Source: an uncultured Flavihumibacter sp.
GTDB taxonomy: Bacteria > Bacteroidota > Bacteroidia > Chitinophagales > Chitinophagaceae
Length of the DNA: 8,882 nucleotides
Direction: 5' to 3'
NCBI GenBank assembly: GCA_946481605.1
Contig: CAMLPA010000116.1
Coordinates: 1 to 8,882 of the forward strand
Under the pieces are notes generated by a model. It did no database searches, was not told the origin of the DNA, and was given only the letters and a program-made list of their open reading frames with translations. Positions 1 to 6,174 of the stretch are shown here, one piece after another (within the stretch, counting starts at the first letter, position 1; every line of letters begins with the position of its first letter). The position numbers were made by a program, and so were the translations under genes.

Positions 1-1539
1 TCCGTCAGCCGTTACTTCTGTATAACTCACCTCACATACCAGTTCAGGCTTCACCCATACTGCTGTAGCGTTGGGCGGGTCGGGTCGGAAGCGGGATGGC
101 TTATTTACATCAGGCAGTTCAGTAAACGGTGTTTTTTTGCGCTCCAGTGGCTGTAGTTTCTTCAGAATTTCCTTTTGCAGTTCAACGGAAAAACCGGTGC
201 CGATTTTTCCAGTATAATGCAGCATTCCTTCCTTGTAAACGCCTACCAGTAATGAACTGAACGGTTTGGGCGAGCCATCGTTCTTCGTATAGCCGCCTAT
301 CACCACTTCGTGACGTTTGCCTGTTTTAATTTTCAGCCAGTCGCGGCTACGTTCACCAGGCATATACACACTATCGGCTTTCTTTGCGATGATACCTTCA
401 AGCCCAAGCTTTGTTACTTTTTTCAGCAAACCCTGAACCGTTCCGGAGAAGTTTTTGCTGAAACGGATCAGTTCCGAATCCTGTTGCTGAAGTACTTCTT
501 CCAGTACCTCTCTCCTTTCCGAAAGCGGCTTTTCTGTGAGGTCTTCACCATTCAGCCATAAAATGTCGAATACGTAATAGAGCAGGTGCCCATCGGCCTC
601 ACTCCGCCAGTTCTGCAATTGCCCGAAGCTGGCCGCACCTTTATCATTTACCACCACAATCTCTCCATCAACAATAGCTTTACTGTCCCATTGTGTGATG
701 GCATCATATATTGGGTAGAATTTTTCGTTGAAAGATTTGTTGTTCCGAGAAACTAATTTGCTTTTCTTTCCATCGAGGTGCGCGATGGCCCGGTAGCCAT
801 CCCATTTGATTTCATACAGCCATCCTTTTCCTTTGAACGGCTCCGAAAGGGTGGCGAGCATGGGTGGCATAGAAGCAGGTAGTTTGGCGGTAGATGTTTT
901 CCTGGCAGAACTCTTTTTAGTAGAAACCGGAGCTGGTTTTGTTTTTTTAACCTGCTGTTTCCTGTTGTTTTTCTCCAGTTCTTCCAGTGTTTTTCCGGAT
1001 TTAACAGAGCGTGTTTTTCTGGTCACATCCGTGGACGTGGCATACTCATCTTTGTGCTTGATCAGTAGCCATGATTTTTCAGATTGTTTGGTATGTACAA
1101 GGGCGTATTCACCTTTCAATTTACTGCCGAAGAGGCGAACTTTCAGGGAACCATTCTTCAACTGTTTGCTCAATTCCCTTTCCGCGGCTTTCTTTGACTT
1201 TTCAGGCGTTAATGGTTCATAATAACCTTCGTCCCAAACGATCACCGTTCCGGCACCGTAATTACCTTCGGGAATGATGCCCTCGAAATTGCGGTAATCG
1301 AAAGGATGATCTTCCACCATTACCGCCAGACGTTTGTCGGAGGGTTGAAGGGAAGGTCCTTTGGGAACGGCCCAGCTTTTCAGCACACCGTTCATTTCCA
1401 GGCGGAAATCATAGTGAAGGGAACGCGCGTCGTGTTTCTGAACTACGAAGCGCAGTTTTCCGGAGGAGGTTGCTTTTCCACCCGTGGGTTCCGGTGTTTT
1501 CCGCAGGTCCCTTTTCTTTTTATATTGGGTCAATGGCAT
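1..1539 (-). CDS. ligD: ATP-dependent DNA ligase D, 3' part of gene beyond left edge
   Basis: LigD trims and seals broken DNA ends in bacterial non-homologous end joining, normally with Ku. The 513 visible residues begin with a 3'-phosphoesterase domain (about 28-165). By alignment from memory with Pseudomonas LigD, all its metal and catalytic residues are present: His36, His42, Asp44, Arg46, His78 and Tyr82. A Lys/Ser/Thr-rich linker (about 170-222) leads to the ATP-ligase domain: motif I KWDGYR with nucleophile Lys245, SRN at 264-266, DGE at 291-293, FDILWLNG at 324-331, EGIIAKK at 381-387 and WLKIK at 401-405. The OB fold has begun but is cut before motif VI. The PE-ligase order is that of Pseudomonas, so a polymerase domain may follow outside the window. 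The ATG at 1539 follows an in-frame TAA at 1578-1576 and has no Shine-Dalgarno sequence. An earlier ATG at 1552 is out of frame and soon stops. Probably cotranscribed with the YciI-like gene. Confidence 0.96.
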   Translation of the reverse strand, partial: MPLTQYKKKRDLRKTPEPTGGKATSSGKLRFVVQKHDARSLHYDFRLEMNGVLKSWAVPKGPSLQPSDKRLAVMVEDHPFDYRNFEGIIPEGNYGAGTVIVWDEGYYEPLTPEKSKKAAERELSKQLKNGSLKVRLFGSKLKGEYALVHTKQSEKSWLLIKHKDEYATSTDVTRKTRSVKSGKTLEELEKNNRKQQVKKTKPAPVSTKKSSARKTSTAKLPASMPPMLATLSEPFKGKGWLYEIKWDGYRAIAHLDGKKSKLVSRNNKSFNEKFYPIYDAITQWDSKAIVDGEIVVVNDKGAASFGQLQNWRSEADGHLLYYVFDILWLNGEDLTEKPLSERREVLEEVLQQQDSELIRFSKNFSGTVQGLLKKVTKLGLEGIIAKKADSVYMPGERSRDWLKIKTGKRHEVVIGGYTKNDGSPKPFSSLLVGVYKEGMLHYTGKIGTGFSVELQKEILKKLQPLERKKTPFTELPDVNKPSRFRPDPPNATAVWVKPELVCEVSYTEVTADG

Positions 1540-1575
1540 AAAGCAAAGGCATGTAAAATCCGTGCCAGCGGCGGG

Positions 1576-1866
1576 TTATACAGATGCCACCTTAAAGGGC
1601 TGAATCTCAACTTCTTCCCATACTTTTCCCAGCATATAAGGTTCTGTACGCAACCACTCGTCAACGGCTGCACGGTCGGGAAACTGCACCACCATCATAG
1701 AGCCTTTCATATTGCCGGATTCATCTAAAAGCGCACCGCCAAGGATAAAGTTTCCGGATGCTTTTAATTGTGCCGCGCGCTCAAAATGCGCCGGACGCGC
1801 CGCCATCCTTCTTTCCAAAGCATGTTCATCACGGCCATCGTGGGCAAGGAGCAGAAATTGTTGCAT
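1576..1866 (-). CDS. YciI-family small protein
   Basis: This is a 96-residue single-domain protein of the YciI (YCII-related) family, a ferredoxin-like fold that usually forms dimers with a pocket built around conserved His and Asp residues. No reaction is firmly established for most members. Visible family features are the N-terminal beta strand MQQFLLLAHDG, the ERRMAARPAHFER helix with His27, the strand around GGALLDESG, the PDRAAVDEWLRTEPY segment with Asp64, and a closing VEIQPF strand. The length is normal for the family. The ATG at 1866 is preferred because the protein then starts at the first strand; a TTG seven codons upstream (1887) would only add an unconserved leader. The gene ends 36 nt before ligD on the same strand, so cotranscription is likely, but this does not show a role in DNA repair. 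Cytoplasmic: no signal peptide or membrane segment. Confidence 0.88.
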   Translation of the reverse strand: MQQFLLLAHDGRDEHALERRMAARPAHFERAAQLKASGNFILGGALLDESGNMKGSMMVVQFPDRAAVDEWLRTEPYMLGKVWEEVEIQPFKVASV

Positions 1867-1962
1867 TTTTTGAAGGAAAGGTAACAAATCGTGTTGTGCA
1901 TCTACCTGAAAAGTGCGGATTCATCCCTTCAACATTTGCATTTAACCGCGTAAATTGCCTGC
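1867..1962. promoter_or_regulatory. Divergent intergenic region, likely holds two promoters
   Basis: These 96 nt separate the divergent YciI-like and GAF-protein genes and must hold or overlap promoters for both. I looked for the Bacteroidota pattern (TTTG near -33, TAnnTTTG near -7). The best plus-strand partial match is AACATTTG at 1931-1938, which fits five of six fixed positions but has no TTTG at the proper distance upstream. No convincing match was found on the minus strand. No Shine-Dalgarno sequence precedes either start, which is usual in this phylum. No operator-like palindrome was noticed. Confidence 0.4.
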
Positions 1963-4287
1963 ATGAACCTGATCAGTAATATAGAAACGCCTTTCCAGGT
2001 ACAATTCAGTTTCGACTCAATAATCGCGTCACTGGAAAAGAAGGTGGCTGAAGAAGGGGAGAAGGCGCTTTCTTCCGACCGGCAGTTACTGGAAGCTATC
2101 CAACAAGCGCCTGAACTCAGCACAGGTATCACCGATCCAGCGCAATTGGCACAGCACGAACCATTGATCAGCGCTTTGCTGGCGCCCTTGTTTCCCGCGG
2201 CGCTCACGATGAATGAGATCAAGGCGGTCAGTATTCCGTACACCAATATTGTATTCAACCATACAATACGGTTCCGTAACCTTTTAAATGCTGCGGGACC
2301 GGAATTCTCCATCAATATCCGGGATTTTGATGAAACACAGTTTTATATCCAGAGTTGCTGCATAATCCTGAACGAGTATTACGGTACACGACTTGATTTC
2401 AGCAAACCTATCTTTTATGATATTCCTACCGCAGATGGTATTATCAGACATTACAGGATATTGTACAATGCGGATTTTATCGATATACAACCCACTGAGA
2501 AAGCTGTTAAGCTTACGGAAGCAGACATAGAATTGCTGCTGAACAGTTATGATGATATCGCGCTTTGGAAAGAGAAGTTTCCCCATGAGAGCTGGATTTT
2601 AAAAGGGTTCGCCATTATGAACCTTTTCGATGCAACGGTAGAAAACGCAGTTTCTATATTCAAGGAGAAATTGCTGGCGCTGAATACAACCAATTTTCAA
2701 CCCAGCGTGGAGTCCATCTTCAGGTCGATATACCGGATTCCGGATATACGGGTAGGCTTTACCGTGTTCGATAGAAACGAGTCCGTTTTTAATTTGAACG
2801 CTTTAGGCCGGCAGATGCAAAGTTTTATACTGAATACCACTGAGCGTGCGGCGGCCAAAGAAGTGCTTTGTGCCCCTTCTTTCTATTGCTTGGTGGATCA
2901 ACGCCGTTTCTTCGCCATATCTGATACTGCTGTTGCCTTGAAGCATTATCCTGAAAGTTTGCTGATCAGCAATTTCGCTGCGCAGGGCATCGAAAGTTTT
3001 ATCCTGGCACCTGTTGTGAAGAATGAAGTCATGCTTGGGGTATTAGAAGTGGTGGCGTTTCGGAGCAAGGAGCTGAACAGCATCAACGCGAATAAACTGG
3101 AAGTGGTGATGCCGTTTTTAACGGATACGGTTGAACGATTGATTGCTCAGTTGGAAAATCGTGTGCAGGCTGTGATCCAGGAAAAATATACTTCCGTGCA
3201 CTCAAGTGTACACTGGCGGTTCCGGGAAGAGGCACAAGTGCTGATACAGGAAGAAGCTGCCGGTCATGAATATGCGCTGCATGAAATTTTTTTTCCAGAT
3301 GTTTACCCCTTATATGGACAAGTAGATATTAAAGGCTCTTCCGAAGTCCGTAACGCAGGTGTTCAGAAAGACCTCACAACGCAATTGAATGCGCTGCTGA
3401 ACCTGGTACCGCAACTGGAGATCAATACTTCTGAAAATATTGCTGAAGTGCTAAAACACCTTTACGCTTACCTCGAAGAAGTTTCCGTTCCATTGAAAGC
3501 GGGCACCGAACAGCATATCACGAACTTTTTGAACGAACGCGTTCATCCATTGCTGGAAACTGTTTCCGAATACGCGCTGAAGGCTGCGGTAGCCGATTAT
3601 TTTTCCGGAACATTGAAGGAAACCGGCGTTTTCCATACCCACCGTCGGATGTACGAGCAAACGATTAGTCTGATCAACAATAAGATGGCCCGCGTAATAG
3701 ATAAGAGTCAGTTGGAGGCCCAGGAAATTTTTCCGCATTACTTTGAACGTTTTAAAACGGATGGGGTGGAACACAACCTGTATATCGGTTCCTCCATCGC
3801 GCCGGCATTGAACTTTAGTGCAGCACATCTTAAACAGCTTCGTTACTGGCAACTGGAAGTGCTGTGTAAAATGGAGGCTGCACAGCACAAATTGAAGCCC
3901 TCGCTGCCCCACCCGCTGGATGTTACCACGCTGGTGCTGGTGTACAATGCCACCATCTCCATCCGCTTCCGCATGGATGAAAAACGTTTTGATGTTGATG
4001 GCAGCTACAACGCGCGTTTCGAGATCGTAAAAAAACGAATCGATAAAGCGCATGCCAAACTGAGCGGAGAACGCATAACACAGGCCGGAAAAATAACCAT
4101 TGTGTATTCGGATGATGCGGAAGAAAGGGAGTACAGGGGCTATCTGAAGCGGTTACATGAGCAAGGTTATGTGGAAATTGAAGTAGAATGCTTTGAGGTA
4201 GAGGATTTGCAGGGTGTTTCGGGGTTGAGGGCTTTGCGGGTAGGGGTTGCTCGCAAAGGCGCGGAGGCGCAAAGCCTTAAGGTGTGA
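1963..4287 (+). CDS. Large cytoplasmic GAF-domain protein of unknown function
   Basis: A 774-residue soluble protein resembling the long GAF-domain proteins annotated in Chitinophaga-type Bacteroidota; no precise role is known to me. Residues 1-240 are an uncharacterised, mostly helical region. About 245-400 looks like a GAF sensor domain, with the core strand motif SFILAPVVKNEVMLGVLEVV at 345-364 and a long helix (about 376-408) after it. Next comes a distinctive segment, FFPDVYPLYGQVDIKGSSEVR (443-463), then helical stretches to about 705 and a small alpha/beta end (ITIVYSDD at 711-718). I see no kinase, cyclase, phosphodiesterase, DNA-binding or membrane segment, so any output is by protein contact or an unrecognised domain. 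The ATG at 1963 lacks a Shine-Dalgarno sequence but is the first start after the divergent spacer. The last 12 residues (763-774) are encoded by a copy of an intergenic repeat, so the native C-terminus was probably different. It is convergent with odhB. Confidence 0.88.
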   Translation: MNLISNIETPFQVQFSFDSIIASLEKKVAEEGEKALSSDRQLLEAIQQAPELSTGITDPAQLAQHEPLISALLAPLFPAALTMNEIKAVSIPYTNIVFNHTIRFRNLLNAAGPEFSINIRDFDETQFYIQSCCIILNEYYGTRLDFSKPIFYDIPTADGIIRHYRILYNADFIDIQPTEKAVKLTEADIELLLNSYDDIALWKEKFPHESWILKGFAIMNLFDATVENAVSIFKEKLLALNTTNFQPSVESIFRSIYRIPDIRVGFTVFDRNESVFNLNALGRQMQSFILNTTERAAAKEVLCAPSFYCLVDQRRFFAISDTAVALKHYPESLLISNFAAQGIESFILAPVVKNEVMLGVLEVVAFRSKELNSINANKLEVVMPFLTDTVERLIAQLENRVQAVIQEKYTSVHSSVHWRFREEAQVLIQEEAAGHEYALHEIFFPDVYPLYGQVDIKGSSEVRNAGVQKDLTTQLNALLNLVPQLEINTSENIAEVLKHLYAYLEEVSVPLKAGTEQHITNFLNERVHPLLETVSEYALKAAVADYFSGTLKETGVFHTHRRMYEQTISLINNKMARVIDKSQLEAQEIFPHYFERFKTDGVEHNLYIGSSIAPALNFSAAHLKQLRYWQLEVLCKMEAAQHKLKPSLPHPLDVTTLVLVYNATISIRFRMDEKRFDVDGSYNARFEIVKKRIDKAHAKLSGERITQAGKITIVYSDDAEEREYRGYLKRLHEQGYVEIEVECFEVEDLQGVSGLRALRVGVARKGAEAQSLKV
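4250..4278 (+). repeat. Octamer-based 29-nt repeat, copy 1, inside the GAF gene end
   Basis: Three octamers in tandem, GCAAAGGC, GCGGAGGC and GCAAAGCC (4253-4276), make up most of this element. It matches the reverse complement of 4544-4572 at 27 of 29 positions. Similarity extends past the core: after a 3-nt length difference both copies continue with AAGGTGT. Repeats of this style (period 8, purine-rich on one strand) are, to my recollection, scattered between genes in Bacteroidota and cyanobacteria. Here the copy is translated as the last residues of the GAF-domain protein. Confidence 0.85.
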
Positions 4288-4305
4288 CTTTTCTTTAGGC
4301 TTTGC
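4269..4305 (+). terminator. Stem-loop over the GAF gene stop codon, possible terminator
   Basis: GCAAAGCCT at 4269-4277 pairs perfectly with AGGCTTTGC at 4297-4305. After one T-T mismatch the stem continues with AAG (4279-4281) against CTT (4293-4295), plus a possible G-T wobble. The TGA stop codon (4285-4287) lies in the loop. A run of five T begins at 4314, 8 nt past the stem, further away than in a standard intrinsic terminator. The left arm is part of the repeat copy; the right arm is a partial inverted copy of the same sequence. The stem-loop is certain as sequence; its role as a terminator is inferred. Confidence 0.5.
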
Positions 4306-4321
4306 AAGATTGATTTTTAAC

Positions 4322-4368
4322 AATTGATATCTGGGCGATAGAGTTTCGTATCGCCTGTCGTATCAATT
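4322..4368. terminator. Nested inverted repeat in convergent spacer, possible terminator
   Basis: The outer arms AATTGATA (4322-4329) and TATCAATT (4361-4368) are perfectly complementary over 8 bp. Inside them GGCGATA (4334-4340) pairs with TATCGCC (4349-4355) over 7 bp around an 8-nt loop, with two possible G-T wobbles below. On the plus strand the outer stem runs into TTTTCTATT, so it could be a second or back-up terminator for the GAF gene. The T run is short and overlaps the stem, and the symmetry also permits a protein-binding or processing site. Confidence 0.45.
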
Positions 4369-4479
4369 TTCTATTATGTGAAAGTGATGAAGTGTCAAAA
4401 AAGCGTTTTGTAGAAAAAAAGAAAAAAAACTCAGTAAAAGCGGGCAATTAAAGCTGAAGATCAGTTATGGTACTAGCCG

Positions 4480-4513
4480 AAAAAAAGAGGCTGTATTCGT
4501 TTTGAATACAGCC
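4480..4513 (-). terminator. Intrinsic terminator of the odhA-odhB transcript
   Basis: An 11-bp perfect stem, AGGCTGTATTC (4488-4498) with GAATACAGCCT (4503-4513), closes a 4-nt loop. Read on the minus strand, the stem is followed after one C by seven T (4486-4480), the usual form of a Rho-independent terminator. It lies about 80 nt past the odhB stop codon and is correctly oriented for it. The plus-strand side is T-rich but broken (TTCTTAAATATT), so termination of plus-strand transcripts would be weaker. Confidence 0.85.
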
Positions 4514-4543
4514 TTCTTAAATATTAAACGTAAACACCTTACT

Positions 4544-4572
4544 AACGCTTTGCGCCTCCGCGCCTCTGCGAG
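4544..4572 (-). repeat. Octamer-based 29-nt repeat, copy 2, downstream of odhB
   Basis: The reverse complement of this segment equals copy 1 at 27 of 29 positions, with the same three-octamer core (GCAGAGGC, GCGGAGGC, GCAAAGCG). On the minus strand it begins 22 nt past the odhB stop codon and precedes the terminator, so it should be transcribed as part of the odhB 3' untranslated region, in the same sense orientation as copy 1 has to the GAF gene. No direct duplication flanks the pair as a unit. Confidence 0.85.
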
Positions 4573-4594
4573 AAAATAAACTATTCTCGTTTCC

Positions 4595-6154
4595 CTACAA
4601 CTCCAGCAACGTCCTCACCGGATCTTTCCCAAACAACAGCAACTCCGGATTCTCCAGCAATTCCTTCACCCTTACCAGGAAAGAAACGGATTCCCTTCCA
4701 TCAATGATCCTGTGGTCGTAACTCAGTGCGAGGTACATCATCGGGCGGATCACCACCTGGCCGTTCACAGCCATCGGGCGTTCCTGTATTTTGTGCATGC
4801 CCAGTATAGCGGACTGCGGGATATTAATAATAGGCGTAGACATTAGCGATCCAAATACCCCACCGTTGGTAATGGTGAACGTGCCACCCTGCATTTCTTC
4901 CATGGTGAGTTTGTTGTCGCGTGCTTTGGTGGCGAGTTCTACCACTTTTTTCTCGATCTCGGCCATGCTGAGGCTTTCGGCGTTGCGGATCACGGGTACT
5001 ACCAGACCTTTAGGTGCGGATACGGCGATGGAGATATCACAATATTGGTGGTAGATAATTTCGTCTCCGTCGATGTATGCGTTTACGGCCGGCCATTCCT
5101 GCAATGCATAGGTTACGGCTTTGGTGAAGAAGCTCATAAAGCCCAGGTTCACCTGGTGTGCTTCTTTGAATTTGTCTTTGTATTTGCCGCGCAGCTCCAT
5201 GATTTTACCCATGTCCACTTCGTTGAAAGTGGTAAGCATGGCGGTAGTGTTTTTGGCTTCCACGAGGCGGCGGGAAACTGTTTTGCGGAGGTTGCTCATT
5301 TTCTCGCGCTTATCGTCGCGGGTGAAGAGGGCGGCGCCGGGCTTGCGGCCCGGGTTCTGGAGGGCTTCCAGCACGTCCTGCTTCAGGATTTTGCCACCGC
5401 TTCCGGAGGCCTGCACCTGTTTAGGGTCCACTTTTTTATCGGCGATGATAGCGGCGGCTACAGGCGTTGCTTTTACATCAGAAGATGGGGTAGAAGAAGT
5501 AGCAGTGGGTGCGGCTTCTTTCTTTTCGGGCGCAGGGGCTGGTTTCGGAGCGCCTGCGGCGGGCACGGCCACATCGGAATCGATGGAGGCAACATGATCG
5601 CCTATTTTCAGTACATCGCCTTCTTTCGCTACCTGTATCAGTTTGCCCGCTTCTTCCGCGTTCAGTTCAAAAGTGGCTTTTTCACTTTCCATTTCACAAA
5701 TGATCTCATCGCGTTGCACCAGGTCGCCATCTTTTTTCAGCCATTTTACGAGTGTGACCTCGTTGATGGATTCGCCGATGGTGGGCACTTTCATTTCAAT
5801 CACACCTTTACCCGTGGCCACTGCTTCTGGTGCGGATTTTTCGTTCTCACGCGCCGTAGCATCGGGCTTTGCTTCTTCTTTCGGCGCTTCCGCAGCGGGG
5901 GCTGAACCGGAGGGCGCAGCGGCTGTATCATCAATAGATGCTACGATGTCGCCGATATTAATCGTATCACCTTCATTTGCTTTGGTGTGCAGCATGCCTG
6001 CTTTTTCAGCGTTCAATTCAAAAGTAGCCTTCTCACTTTCCAATTCTGCGATCACTTCATCGCGCTGAACGTATTCTCCTTCTTTCTTTAACCATTTCAC
6101 CAGTGTTACTTCACTGATGGATTCTCCTACTGTTGGTACTTTGATATCGATCAT
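4595..6154 (-). CDS. odhB: 2-oxoglutarate dehydrogenase E2, dihydrolipoyl succinyltransferase, two lipoyl domains
   Basis: E2 core enzyme of the 2-oxoglutarate dehydrogenase complex: it takes the succinyl group from E1 on a lipoyl-lysine arm and passes it to CoA. The 519 residues hold lipoyl domain 1 (1-76, ESEKA with Lys42), an Ala/Pro/Glu linker, lipoyl domain 2 (118-193, ESEKA with Lys159), a second Ala/Pro linker, a peripheral-subunit binding segment (about 229-266, ending [11 protein letters not shown]) and the acyltransferase domain (about 285-519) with the catalytic DHRIIDG motif (His481, Asp485). The [13 protein letters not shown] segment (303-315) is typical of succinyltransferases rather than acetyltransferases, and the odhA neighbour confirms the substrate. 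Most E2o proteins have one lipoyl domain and about 400 residues, so the second domain explains the extra length. The ATG at 6154 starts directly at lipoyl domain 1, 20 nt after the odhA stop, without a Shine-Dalgarno sequence. The stop is TAG. Confidence 0.96.
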   Translation of the reverse strand: MIDIKVPTVGESISEVTLVKWLKKEGEYVQRDEVIAELESEKATFELNAEKAGMLHTKANEGDTINIGDIVASIDDTAAAPSGSAPAAEAPKEEAKPDATARENEKSAPEAVATGKGVIEMKVPTIGESINEVTLVKWLKKDGDLVQRDEIICEMESEKATFELNAEEAGKLIQVAKEGDVLKIGDHVASIDSDVAVPAAGAPKPAPAPEKKEAAPTATSSTPSSDVKATPVAAAIIADKKVDPKQVQASGSGGKILKQDVLEALQNPGRKPGAALFTRDDKREKMSNLRKTVSRRLVEAKNTTAMLTTFNEVDMGKIMELRGKYKDKFKEAHQVNLGFMSFFTKAVTYALQEWPAVNAYIDGDEIIYHQYCDISIAVSAPKGLVVPVIRNAESLSMAEIEKKVVELATKARDNKLTMEEMQGGTFTITNGGVFGSLMSTPIINIPQSAILGMHKIQERPMAVNGQVVIRPMMYLALSYDHRIIDGRESVSFLVRVKELLENPELLLFGKDPVRTLLEL

Positions 6155-6174
6155 AATGCGGGTTTCTGATTAGT

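Larger units (their letters stand above)
4288..4594. other. Convergent intergenic spacer
   Basis: This 307-nt spacer lies between two converging stop codons. It holds the right arm of the stop-codon hairpin, the nested inverted repeat, an A-rich tract (4412-4429, two runs of A broken by G), the odh terminator and repeat copy 2. No convincing small gene, tRNA or regulatory RNA was recognised. Apart from the two repeat copies and the hairpins, the rest (about 4370-4479) is A+T-rich and without recognisable features. Confidence 0.8.

Noticed and set aside
806..1222. Plus-strand open frames of about 100-140 codons across ligD
   Set aside because: The minus strand here translates without interruption into ligase D with its motifs in place; the plus-strand frames are its shadows.
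1539..1576. YciI-LigD fusion broken by a nonsense mutation
   Set aside because: Although the frames agree, the YciI domain is complete at its stop, LigD has a sensible ATG of its own, and the 12 codons between them show no conserved linker.
3451..4053. 200-codon open frame on the minus strand within the GAF gene
   Set aside because: It is antisense to a well-supported long gene, has a low-quality composition, no recognisable domain and no promoter or spacing that would support it.
4400..4435. A-rich tract as promoter UP element or small RNA end
   Set aside because: No promoter-like boxes or stem-loop lie next to it; on the minus strand it is a T-rich stretch well past the odh terminator, with no clear hairpin before it.
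4250..4572. A single mobile cassette bounded by the 29-nt inverted repeats
   Set aside because: There is no target-site duplication outside the repeats, copy 1 lies within a coding gene end, and the interior contains the terminator of the odh operon. Two separate repeat insertions fit better.
5045..5905. Long open frame opposite odhB (286 codons, plus strand)
   Set aside because: It lies wholly antisense to an unambiguous odhB. Its His/Phe/Gly-rich composition is what the complement of Ala/Pro/Lys/Glu-rich linker and lipoyl codons gives, and it resembles no known protein.
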